This document shows positions 1-5,727 of a stretch of DNA of 8,690 nucleotides, piece by piece; positions within the stretch are counted from its first letter, which is position 1, and each line of letters begins with the position of its first letter. The DNA is from Acidobacteriota bacterium (GTDB lineage Bacteria; Acidobacteriota; UBA890; WLXD01): assembly GCA_022571615.1 (NCBI GenBank), contig JACZXM010000097.1, positions 1 to 8,690 on the forward strand, in the 5' to 3' direction. The position numbers and the translations under genes are program-made. Below the pieces are notes generated by a model. The model did not search any database and had not been told where the DNA came from. It saw only the letters and a program-made list of their open reading frames with translations.

Positions 1-4
1 CATC

Positions 5-24
5 GCACCACGTATACGTGGTGC
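5..24. repeat. Perfect 20-bp palindrome
   Basis: The bases GCACCACGTATACGTGGTGC equal their own reverse complement, with a GTATAC centre and no loop. The site lies about 60 bp beyond the stop codon of the sigma-factor gene, in a non-coding stretch. It could be a dimeric regulator operator, a copy of a dispersed intergenic palindrome, or part of a bidirectional terminator. It has no T-run on either side, so intrinsic termination is not well supported. The symmetry is seen directly; the function is unknown. Confidence 0.7.
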
Positions 25-38
25 CTTCTCGGGCGCAC

Positions 39-76
39 TCAGTTCTCGCACCAGCAACTGAAAACTGAGAACTGAA
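39..76. repeat. Inverted repeat with AACTGAR heptads after the sigma gene
   Basis: Three consecutive heptads, AACTGAA, AACTGAG and AACTGAA, occupy 56-76. A reverse-complement copy, TCAGTTCTC, lies at 39-47 and can pair with GAGAACTGA at 67-75, leaving a loop of about 19 bases. The sigma-factor mRNA (minus strand, stop at 85-87) would carry this hairpin directly after its stop codon. It could protect the 3' end or weakly terminate transcription, but no U-tract follows. The repeats are seen directly; the role is inference. Confidence 0.5.
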
Positions 77-84
77 GACCGCCT

Positions 85-768
85 TTACTCGAACGGGTCT
101 GTCCCGCCCGACCCTTCGAGTTGCCTGCGCAGCTCGCGCACGGCCTCGGTGTGCAGGCGGGACGCCTGGAACCGCGAGACGCCGAGGTCCACGGCGATTT
201 CGGTCAGCTTCCGGCCCTCGAGGTAGTAGCCTCGGATCACCCGCTGCTTGCGCTCCGGCAGCGTGTCGATCGCCGCTCGCAGCCGGGTGATCTCCTCGCT
301 GAGTTCCGCCGGCGCTGTCGGGTCTTCGTCGGCGGCGGTCGGGTCGGTCTCGGTCACCTCGGCGTCGAGCGACAGCACGTAGACGGCAGCCAGATCCTTG
401 ACCGTTCCCGCCAGTCGTGTCGCTTGTGCCTCGGGCGCCTCGTCGGTGGCGGCATTGCCGAGCTGCTCCCGCGCGATCTGGTCGGCCCCCGCCTGAAACC
501 GGAGCTTCTTGTATAGCGACGGCGGCAGCCACAGCATCTTCCGCAGGCCGTCGAAGATCGCCCCGCGAATGCGGTAATACGCGAACGTCTGAAAGGCCAC
601 GCCGTGTGCGGGGTCGTAGCGGTTCGCCGCCTCGACCAGCCCCACCTGGCCCGCCGCGATCAGCTCCTCCAGGTCCGCGTTCGGCGGAAGCTGCCGGGCG
701 ATCTGCTTGGCCAGCGCCCGTACGTAGTCGCGATGTTGCTCGATCAGTTGAGTCGTCGCGGAGTCCAT
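85..768 (-). CDS. Sigma-70 family sigma factor, FliA/WhiG-like
   Basis: This 227-residue protein would direct RNA polymerase to a set of promoters. Region 2 (about residues 5-80) is well kept: a DLEELIAAGQVGL stretch at 32-44, then RYDP, FQTFAYYRIRGAIFDGLR at 59-76 and LWLPPSL. Region 4 (about 160-215) has the helix-turn-helix IDTLPERKQRVI, LTEIAVDLGVSRFQASRLH. The part between, where FliA proteins carry region 3, begins in a recognisable way but turns into an acidic, threonine/alanine-rich linker at about 134-158. I chose ATG at 768, preceded by AGAGGG (782-777) with an 8-nt spacer. A GTG nine bases upstream (777) lies against that same site and is less likely. No anti-sigma or flagellar gene is visible, so its regulon is unknown. 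Family assignment is firm; the subfamily is less so. Confidence 0.88.
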   Translation of the reverse strand: MDSATTQLIEQHRDYVRALAKQIARQLPPNADLEELIAAGQVGLVEAANRYDPAHGVAFQTFAYYRIRGAIFDGLRKMLWLPPSLYKKLRFQAGADQIAREQLGNAATDEAPEAQATRLAGTVKDLAAVYVLSLDAEVTETDPTAADEDPTAPAELSEEITRLRAAIDTLPERKQRVIRGYYLEGRKLTEIAVDLGVSRFQASRLHTEAVRELRRQLEGSGGTDPFE

Positions 769-876
769 GGCTGTCACCCTCTACGCGAACCGCCGCCGCA
801 GAGCAAGCCGTCGAAGCTCGAATGATCGATTTGGGGTATGATGCGCGCGGATCCACGATGGGGCTGAGATACGCGA
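769..876. other. Short divergent intergenic region
   Basis: These 108 bp lie between the sigma-factor start (minus) and the start of a plus-strand reading frame at 877. The hsp20 frame runs through them on the minus strand, but codon choice there (AGA, ATA, TTA and similar) looks non-coding. A candidate plus-strand -10 is listed separately. I find no convincing promoter for the sigma gene itself. Confidence 0.4.
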
Positions 877-1433
877 ATGGCCGGGCGTAAGCACGCCAAA
901 TCCCGACGCCGTGAGAAGACCCCGGACGATGGCGGCCGACCTCGTCGTGCGTTGCCGGCCCTTTCTCGTCTGTCCACGCGAAAAAAACTGCTCTTCGCCT
1001 CGATCGTGGTCGCGGCCACGTTCTTGACCGGGACCTTGACCTCGAGCACGCCGTTGGTGAAGTGGGCGTCGATCTTGTCCTGGTCGACCTTGGTCGGGAG
1101 CGAGAACGAGCGGTAGAAGGTGCCGTACCGACTCTCGATCCGGCGGTAGTGGCCCTCGTCTTCGGTGTGCTCGAACTTCTTCTCGCCGCGGATGCTCAGG
1201 GTGTTGTTCTCGAGTGTGATCTCCACATCCTGCTCGGTCAGCCCAGGAAGCTCGGCCCGAAGCAGCACCGCGTCTTCCGTCTCGATGACGTCCATCGCCG
1301 GCGCCCAACTGGCCAACGTCTCGCTGTTATCGGCGCCCTCGAAAAAGCTCACCAGGTTGCGGTTGAACAGGTCGTCCACCTGACGGCGGAACAGATTCAG
1401 ATCACGGAACGGCTCGGTTCGGCGAACCAACAT
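774..1433 (-). CDS. Hsp20 small heat-shock protein with a run-on C-terminus
   Basis: This is an ATP-independent cytoplasmic holdase of the alpha-crystallin family. Residues 1-30 (RRTEPFRDLNLFRRQVDDLF) are the usual N-terminal lead-in. The alpha-crystallin domain spans about 44-137, with WAPAMDVIETED, LRAELPGL, IRGEKK, FYRSFSLPTKVD and the closing NGVLEVKVPVK. A family member should end at about 145-150 residues after an I-x-I/V type tail; residues 143-147 (TIEAK) may be a remnant of it. Here the frame continues to 219 residues, and the last 70 or so are basic, low in hydrophobic core and use poor codons. ATG at 1433 is preceded by AGGAGAG (1447-1441) with a 7-nt spacer. An upstream in-frame ATG at 1517 overlaps the promoter -10 and is rejected. 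The domain is certain; the C-terminus is doubtful. Confidence 0.85.
   Translation of the reverse strand: MLVRRTEPFRDLNLFRRQVDDLFNRNLVSFFEGADNSETLASWAPAMDVIETEDAVLLRAELPGLTEQDVEITLENNTLSIRGEKKFEHTEDEGHYRRIESRYGTFYRSFSLPTKVDQDKIDAHFTNGVLEVKVPVKNVAATTIEAKSSFFRVDRRERAGNARRGRPPSSGVFSRRRDLACLRPAIRVSQPHRGSARIIPQIDHSSFDGLLCGGGSRRG
837..842 (+). promoter_or_regulatory. Candidate -10 box for the truncated plus-strand gene
   Basis: TATGAT sits 35 bp upstream of the ATG at 877 in otherwise GC-rich sequence and is followed by GCGCGCG. No good -35 is present at 16-18 bp spacing; the closest TTG-like hexamer is weak. The match and its placement between divergent genes favour a real start region for the 877 frame, but the call rests mostly on one hexamer. 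Confidence 0.35.
877..1116 (+). pseudogene. Truncated 5' end of a signal-anchored protein
   Basis: I do not recognise the family. The first 50 residues look like a true N-terminus. Positions 5-36 are very basic (KHAKSRRREK, RPRR, STRKK), followed by a hydrophobic segment at 38-50 (LLFASIVVAATFL), the pattern of an inner-membrane signal anchor. A candidate -10 lies 35 bp upstream. After about residue 50 (base 1026) the frame is simply antisense to the conserved core of hsp20 and stops at 1114-1116, so the rest of the gene appears to be missing. The likely break is between 990 and 1030. Either this is a gene remnant left by a rearrangement, or two sequences have been joined wrongly. A chance open frame opposite hsp20 is possible but would not explain the basic and hydrophobic start so well. 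Confidence 0.4.
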
Positions 1434-1440
1434 GGCTTGT

Positions 1441-1447
1441 CTCTCCT
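1441..1447 (-). promoter_or_regulatory. Ribosome binding site of hsp20
   Basis: AGGAGAG read on the minus strand, 7 nt before the ATG at 1433. It decides the start against the longer in-frame ATG at 1517. I see no obvious complementary segment nearby that would hide it. Confidence 0.75.
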
Positions 1448-1466
1448 GCGAAGGGGTTCTGGGGTC

Positions 1467-1489
1467 CCGGACGGGGCCATCCCCGCCGG
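1467..1489 (-). promoter_or_regulatory. GC-rich hairpin in the hsp20 5' UTR
   Basis: CCGG and CGGGG (1467-1476, with an unpaired A at 1471) pair with CCCCG and CCGG (1481-1489) around a four-base loop. This gives a nine-pair stem in the hsp20 leader, about 20 nt upstream of the ribosome binding site. A stem this strong could stabilise the mRNA. It would not melt at heat-shock temperatures and does not include the ribosome binding site, so a simple RNA thermometer is unlikely. The pairing is seen; the role is inferred. Confidence 0.45.
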
Positions 1490-1512
1490 ATTGCTTGTGT
1501 TCTTCACTTGCA

Positions 1513-1541
1513 ATCATAAAATCTTATCTGAATCTTGTCAA
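1513..1541 (-). promoter_or_regulatory. Near-consensus sigma-70 promoter of hsp20
   Basis: On the minus strand, TTGACA (1541-1536) is a perfect -35. A 17-bp spacer (1535-1519) separates it from TATGAT (1518-1513), one base from the -10 consensus. The predicted transcription start is near 1506, giving a leader of about 70 nt. The whole element lies in an AT-rich island within GC-rich sequence. No CIRCE palindrome (the HrcA operator) is present. Regulation could instead involve the phased repeats across the -35 and spacer. Confidence 0.75.
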
Positions 1542-1548
1542 GTCTTAT
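1521..1548 (-). repeat. Three helically phased direct repeats over the hsp20 promoter
   Basis: Read on the plus strand, ATCTTAT (1521-1527), ATCTTGT (1532-1538) and GTCTTAT (1542-1548) recur at 11- and 10-bp steps, so they face the same side of the helix. They span the spacer, the -35 and the bases just upstream. This is the geometry expected of a regulator binding in tandem, either a repressor blocking the -35 or an activator. The repeats are short and seen in one promoter only. Confidence 0.35.
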
Positions 1549-1664
1549 TAGTTATGATTCGAAGAAAATGCGCGCGTCGGCCATGAGAGCTGGAAACAGT
1601 TGATCCGCAAGGGCTTGTGCGCTCCGTTCCGCTGGCCGCCAGGACGCTGGCAGGCTGTGCGAGG

Positions 1665-2546
1665 CTATGCGGAGGGCGCCAGGTCGGGGTGGTAGGCGGC
1701 GAAGTGCCGGGCCAGGCCGTCTCGCCAAGGCGGCAGGTCCTCGAGCCCGAGGCGGCATAGCCTCGCATTCTCGAGCGCGGTGTAGGCCGGCCGCTTGGCG
1801 GCCGCCCCGTACTCGGCCGCGGTCGTGGGACGCAGCAGCTGCCGGGCCCCAACCGCCTCGAACACCACCACGGCGAGCTCGAACCACGACACCTCGCCGC
1901 GATTGGCGAGGTGGAAGGTGCCGGTCCCGCCGCAGCCGATCAGATCCCAGATCCCGCGCGCCAGATCGTGAGCGTTGGTCGGGCTAATCACCTGGTCGGC
2001 AACAACCCGTGTTTGCTGTCCGGCTCGGGCACGCTCGAGCATGCGCTCGATGAACGGCGTCGTCCCGTGCCCCTCGCGGGCCTTGCCGTAGACGCCCGAT
2101 GTCCGCACCACCATGTGCATCTCGGAGGCCGCCAGCACCAGATGCTCGCCGGCGAGCTTGGAGGCCGCATACACGTTCTGCGGGGCCGGCAGGTCGTCCT
2201 CGCGATAGGGGCGGCGCAGGGCACAACCGAACACGTAGTCGGTCGACAGGTGCACCAGCCGCACGCCGGCCTTGCGGCAGGCCTGAGCCAGGGCCCCGAC
2301 CGCCACCGCATTGACCGCGAAGGCCGCCTCCGGCTCCGATTCGCACCGGTCCACCGGTTGGAACACGGCGCAATTGACCGCCACCCGTGGCTGCAACTCG
2401 GCCAGCACGCGCTGCACGGCTTCGGGATCGGCGATGTCGGCCTGCTGCCGGCCCAGCTGCACGACGCTGGACGGATCGCGTCCCGCGGCCGCCGCTGTGG
2501 CCACCATGGCTTCGCCGACCTGGCCGTAGCCGCCGAAGATCAACAT
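1665..2546 (-). CDS. RmlD-like NAD(P)-dependent sugar reductase (extended SDR)
   Basis: This 293-residue cytoplasmic protein matches the dTDP-4-dehydrorhamnose reductase family, whose classical member reduces dTDP-4-keto-L-rhamnose to dTDP-L-rhamnose. Visible motifs are the Rossmann loop GGYGQVG (5-11), the DIAD acidic segment near 37-40, NCA (58-60), STDYVF (101-106), the catalytic YxxxK (Y126, K130), RTSGVYG (148-154), DQVISPT (184-190) and AHDLA (192-196). Length is normal. The ATG begins one base after the mlaD stop codon and lacks a strong ribosome binding site, so translation is probably coupled to mlaD. No rmlA, rmlB or rmlC is in the window, so the substrate is uncertain; it may serve O-antigen or another envelope glycan. 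The fold is firm; the exact substrate is inference. Confidence 0.85.
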   Translation of the reverse strand: MLIFGGYGQVGEAMVATAAAAGRDPSSVVQLGRQQADIADPEAVQRVLAELQPRVAVNCAVFQPVDRCESEPEAAFAVNAVAVGALAQACRKAGVRLVHLSTDYVFGCALRRPYREDDLPAPQNVYAASKLAGEHLVLAASEMHMVVRTSGVYGKAREGHGTTPFIERMLERARAGQQTRVVADQVISPTNAHDLARGIWDLIGCGGTGTFHLANRGEVSWFELAVVVFEAVGARQLLRPTTAAEYGAAAKRPAYTALENARLCRLGLEDLPPWRDGLARHFAAYHPDLAPSA

Positions 2547-2547
2547 C

Positions 2548-4011
2548 TCACTGACGGAAGGAATACCCGCCCCCGATGTAATAGCTGCTCAGTTCCTCGC
2601 GCAGCAGGTCGTCCCAGCCGCCGGTGATGAAGAAGCGGCCTGCCAGGTTCCACTGCAGCCGCAGCTTCACGTGCGGGTCGGGATCGCGGCTCAGATCCCA
2701 GATCTCTCCGGTGAAGACAAGGCTGTCACGGGCGGCAAAGAAATCCACCCCGAGACCCGCCTGGTTCTCGAGGATACCGCCGCGGATTTGGAGGTTCTTG
2801 ATCCGCTGTGACATCAGGGCGTTGAACCTAAAGCCCTCCTGGCGAATGGTCTGGCGCTCGACCGTGGTCTGCAGAAGGTCACCACTGATCGGGTCGAAGA
2901 ACTGGGTGGTGATGTTCCTTTGCGTAAAGCCGCCGATGTTGTCATCCACGATGTGGAACTCGAACCCGCGGCCCGATCCCGTTTCGCCGATCTCGAGACG
3001 AACCCCGAAGTAGTTCTTGGTCGCATCGATGCGCTGGTAAAACTCCGAGCGCCACTGGAAAGTGAAACGCGCCTCGCCAACGCGCCGGAAGAAGGTGTCG
3101 GCGGCAGCCAGCGTATCGTCCACCGAATCGAGAGCTTCATTGAGGCGATCGACCGTCTCGGACTCGTTGACCAATCGGGCGATGCTACCTTCCCCGCGGT
3201 TCATCTTCGCCATCAGCTCCTGCAAGTCGGCGGCGGAATCATCGAGCCGTTGGGTGATGGTCTTGAGGTTCTTGGCCGCGGCACCGAGGTCCTTGCGGTT
3301 GTCTCCCAGTGCGCCCGAGATGTCCTCGGACATCTTCCGCATGTCTTTGATGAGCGCCGGCACTGCCTCGACCAGTTGCTCGGACAGCTCGTTCATGTTG
3401 CGAAGCGCACCCTCCAGGTTGCCAAAGCTATTGTCGATACTGCCGCGATTGTCCACCAGCACCGTATCGAGCCGCGCCGTGATGCTGACCAGACTGTCGA
3501 GGATCTGGCGCAACGAAGCCTCGCCCTCGGCGGTGCCGAGCACCTTGCTGAGCGTATCGGTCGTACGATCGAGATTACGGGCGATGCTCGCCACCACCGT
3601 CACCATCTGGTCGACCGAGATCGGCTCGCCGCCGACGATCGTTCCACCATCCTGTACCAGTGGACGCCCCGGCGTTCCTGGATCCAGCGACAGGATGCGA
3701 TCGCCGAGCATGCCCGAGGATCCAACCACGGCGACGGCGTCATCGAACAACTGCACCCCGCGGCGCAACAGCAGCGTCGCGCGCGCCTTGCCCTCCGGGG
3801 TGAGCTGCACCATCTCGACGCGTCCGACCGACACGCCGGCAAGGCTTACCGGGTCGTCGATTCCGAGACCGGCCGCGTTGTCGAACAGCACATGGACGCG
3901 ATAGCCGTCCTTCTCGCCGAACGTGCCGATATCCTCGATCTTGATGATGAAATAGCCGAGGGCGATCACGCCGGCCAGGACCAGCGCGCCGACTTTGATC
4001 TCCGTGCTCAT
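2548..4011 (-). CDS. mlaD: MlaD-like MCE protein with C-terminal beta-rich domain
   Basis: This is the substrate-binding, ring-forming subunit of an MCE lipid transporter, anchored in the inner membrane and facing the periplasm. A single transmembrane helix (about 6-24) is followed by one MCE domain (about 35-130: YRVHVLFDNAAGL, DDPVSLAGVSVGRVE, GMLGDRILSLDPG). A long helical, probably coiled stretch follows (about 135-310), with recurrent leucine/isoleucine spacing and LSEQL, LKTITQRLDD. Residues 312-487 differ: alternating hydrophobic/aromatic strands (RFTFQW, YFGVRLEIGE, LQIRGGILENQAGLGVDFF, VKLRLQWNLAGRFFITGGWDDLL, YYIGGGYSF), suggesting a beta-barrel-like domain. At 487 residues it is far longer than E. 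coli MlaD (about 180). ATG 4011 follows GAAGGTGGG. It lies 102 bp downstream of mlaF and 1 bp before the rmlD-like gene. The MCE assignment is firm; the barrel is inference. Confidence 0.9.
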   Translation of the reverse strand: MSTEIKVGALVLAGVIALGYFIIKIEDIGTFGEKDGYRVHVLFDNAAGLGIDDPVSLAGVSVGRVEMVQLTPEGKARATLLLRRGVQLFDDAVAVVGSSGMLGDRILSLDPGTPGRPLVQDGGTIVGGEPISVDQMVTVVASIARNLDRTTDTLSKVLGTAEGEASLRQILDSLVSITARLDTVLVDNRGSIDNSFGNLEGALRNMNELSEQLVEAVPALIKDMRKMSEDISGALGDNRKDLGAAAKNLKTITQRLDDSAADLQELMAKMNRGEGSIARLVNESETVDRLNEALDSVDDTLAAADTFFRRVGEARFTFQWRSEFYQRIDATKNYFGVRLEIGETGSGRGFEFHIVDDNIGGFTQRNITTQFFDPISGDLLQTTVERQTIRQEGFRFNALMSQRIKNLQIRGGILENQAGLGVDFFAARDSLVFTGEIWDLSRDPDPHVKLRLQWNLAGRFFITGGWDDLLREELSSYYIGGGYSFRQ

Positions 4012-4113
4012 ATCAACCCACCTTCAGCCTGGGCGCGCGATCAGAGCACGCCGGGAAGCTGTCGCTTCAGTCTACAACTCGTACCCCGGTCCTGGTTGCA
4101 ATAGAAGGTGACC
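4012..4113. other. 102-bp gap between mlaF and mlaD
   Basis: This is the only sizeable gap in the dnaB-to-rmlD run. It holds a small perfect stem (GAAGC 4055-4059, GCTTC 4064-4068, loop TGTC) and, at its mlaD end, the mlaD ribosome binding site. I find no strong promoter on the minus strand; TTGCAA has no good -10 at the right distance. The stem may tune mlaD dosage relative to mlaEF, which is speculative. Confidence 0.35.
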
Positions 4114-4917
4114 TCACATCGCCGTGATCGGACCTTCGGCGCGACCGTGAATGAACTGCTGGATCACCGGGTTGGCGCTATTCTGGATTTCCTCTGGTGT
4201 ACCGATCTCCTCGATCCGGCCCTGATACAGCATCGCGATGCGGTCGGCGATCTTGTATGCCGAGACCATGTCGTGGGTGATCGTCACCGAGGTCACGTGC
4301 AGCCGCTCGGCAAGATCCAGGATCAGCTCGTTGATCTGGTCCGCCAGGATCGGATCCAGTCCCGTGGTCGGCTCATCGTACAGGATGATCTCGGCTCCGA
4401 GCGCGAGCGCTCGCGCCAACCCGACCCTCTTTTTCATGCCGCCAGAAAGCTCGGCCGGCGCCTTGCCCTCGCTCCCCTGCAGGCCGACCCAGCCGAGCAC
4501 CTCGGAGACGCGATCACGGATACGGTTCTCCTTCCACCCCGTGTGCTGGCGCAGGGCGAAGGCGACGTTGTCGCCCACGCTCATCGAATCGAACAGCGCG
4601 GAGTACTGGAACAGCATGCCCATGCGTTGGCGAAGCTTCGACAGAGCAGCGCGATCGAGGTGGTGGACCGATTGACCCTCTACATAGACGCACCCAGCGT
4701 CCGGCTCCAGCAGACCGATGACGTGCTTGATCAGCACGCTCTTGCCGCTACCGCTGCTGCCGATGATCACCACCGATTCACCGCGCGCGACCTCCAAATC
4801 CACCCCGCGCAAGACGTGCAGGTCGCCGAAGCTCTTGTGAAGGTCTTCGATACGAATCAGGCAAGCCTTGTCGCCGGCCCGCGGCGCCGTTTCAGACTCC
4901 GGTTCGTGGGTCTCCAT
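4114..4917 (-). CDS. mlaF: MlaF-type ABC transporter ATPase
   Basis: This 267-residue cytoplasmic ATPase would power lipid transport through the MlaE permease. All nucleotide-binding motifs are intact: Walker A GSSGSGKS (53-60), Q-loop Q104 in MLFQYSALFDSMSV, signature LSGGMKKR (157-164), Walker B IILYDEP with E182, D-loop GLDP and H-loop H215. The MLFQ-SALFDSMSV and LSGGMKKRVGLARAL wording is that of the Mla/Ttg2A/Mkl group rather than of import ATPases in general. The ATG at 4917 lies 3 bp after the mlaE stop, as expected for a co-translated pair. A charged extra 15-residue N-terminus (THEPESE) precedes the first strand. No alternative ATG or GTG occurs before that strand, so the start stands although the ribosome binding site is weak. 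Confidence 0.93.
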   Translation of the reverse strand: METHEPESETAPRAGDKACLIRIEDLHKSFGDLHVLRGVDLEVARGESVVIIGSSGSGKSVLIKHVIGLLEPDAGCVYVEGQSVHHLDRAALSKLRQRMGMLFQYSALFDSMSVGDNVAFALRQHTGWKENRIRDRVSEVLGWVGLQGSEGKAPAELSGGMKKRVGLARALALGAEIILYDEPTTGLDPILADQINELILDLAERLHVTSVTITHDMVSAYKIADRIAMLYQGRIEEIGTPEEIQNSANPVIQQFIHGRAEGPITAM

Positions 4918-4920
4918 CGA

Positions 4921-5727
4921 TCACATGTCCCAGAGAACCAGCAGTGCACGGGTAAGGAAGAAATCCGAGATCAGGATGGCCATGCTGCTGGCCACCACCG
5001 CACCGGTCGTCGCCCGCCCCACGCCCTCGGCGCCACCACGGGTGCGAAGTCCCTGCACGCACGAGAACACCGCGATCATCACCCCGAACAAGGCCGCCTT
5101 GATCAGACCGCTGGCGACGTCTTCGGTGGCGATGAACTCGAAGCTCGCTTCCCAGTACGGAGCCGGACGCGCCCCGAGCATCGTCGTGGACACCAGGTAC
5201 CCTCCGGCGATACCCAGAAAGTCGCCGATCACCACGACCACCGGCAGCATGATCGCTGCCGCCACGATCCGCGGCACCACCAACCACTTGATGGGGTCGA
5301 CCGCCAGCGTCTCGAGCGCATCGATCTGCTCGGTGACCATCATCGTGCCGATCTCGGCCGCCATGGCCGAACCCGCGCGCCCTGCAACCATGAGCCCGGA
5401 GAGCACCGGGATCAGCTCACGGGTCAGCGCCAGCGCGGTGGCGAAGGCAACCATCGTAGTGGCACCGAACTTCGCGAAACCCTGCCAGGTCTGGAGCGTG
5501 AACACGGCGCCGGAGAACACCGCCGTGACCACCACGACCGGCATCGAGCGGTTGCCGATCTCGAGCATCTGGGCGAACCAGTTGCCCAGATAGTAGGGGC
5601 GACGCGAGAGGCTGGCGAGCGAGCGCCACAGCAGCAATCCGGTGGCGCCGGCGAATTCCACCGCCCCGCTCAGCGTCCCTACGAGTCGGAGCGTCAGACG
5701 ACCGAGCGCAGTGATCGGGTCGGTCAT
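4921..5727 (-). CDS. mlaE: MlaE/YrbE-family permease of an MCE lipid transporter
   Basis: This 268-residue inner-membrane protein is the permease that couples MlaF to the MCE ring. It shows an amphipathic start, then hydrophobic segments at about 62-78, 90-112, 148-182, 208-226 and 244-266. The family hallmark spans about 101-138: LTRELIPVLSGLMVAGRAGS, AAEIGTM, VTEQIDAL. Length matches the family (about 260). Its ATG overlaps the alr stop codon by four bases (ATGA), with GAGG 8 nt upstream, so it is translationally coupled to alr; mlaF follows after 3 bp. No MlaB-like STAS protein or MlaC-like periplasmic carrier gene follows in the window, so either those are elsewhere or the MCE protein spans the periplasm itself. 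Confidence 0.93.
   Translation of the reverse strand: MTDPITALGRLTLRLVGTLSGAVEFAGATGLLLWRSLASLSRRPYYLGNWFAQMLEIGNRSMPVVVVTAVFSGAVFTLQTWQGFAKFGATTMVAFATALALTRELIPVLSGLMVAGRAGSAMAAEIGTMMVTEQIDALETLAVDPIKWLVVPRIVAAAIMLPVVVVIGDFLGIAGGYLVSTTMLGARPAPYWEASFEFIATEDVASGLIKAALFGVMIAVFSCVQGLRTRGGAEGVGRATTGAVVASSMAILISDFFLTRALLVLWDM

Larger units (their letters stand above)
1434..1664. other. Intergenic region between rmlD-like gene and hsp20
   Basis: These 231 bp hold the hsp20 leader, promoter and phased repeats. Just after the rmlD-like stop codon, a small stem (GCCAG 1638-1642 with CTGGC 1647-1651, loop GACG) could form in the mRNA, but it has no U-tract and is a weak terminator candidate. Apart from these I see no further gene or RNA. 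Confidence 0.5.

Noticed and set aside
769..777. GTG at 777 as the start of the sigma factor
   Set aside because: The only ribosome binding site, AGAGGG at 782-777, overlaps that codon but is well spaced for the ATG at 768.
1005..1020. CGTGG/CCACG stem followed by a run of seven T on the minus strand, a possible hsp20 terminator
   Set aside because: The T-run (987-981) is 17 bases away from a five-pair stem, too far for intrinsic termination, and the frame remains open across it.
1327..1334. GCCGATAA on the minus strand, identical to a FliA-type -10
   Set aside because: It lies inside the hsp20 coding sequence (Gly-Ala-Asp-Asn codons) and no TAAA-like -35 is found about 15 bp upstream.
1434..1517. 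Longer hsp20 start at the ATG at 1517
   Set aside because: That codon overlaps the -10 hexamer of the hsp20 promoter. The ATG at 1433 has a well-spaced AGGAGAG and matches the family N-terminus.
2920..4104. Plus-strand open frame of 394 codons opposite mlaD
   Set aside because: It is antisense to the MCE gene, with repeated His/Arg/Asp clusters and no family pattern.
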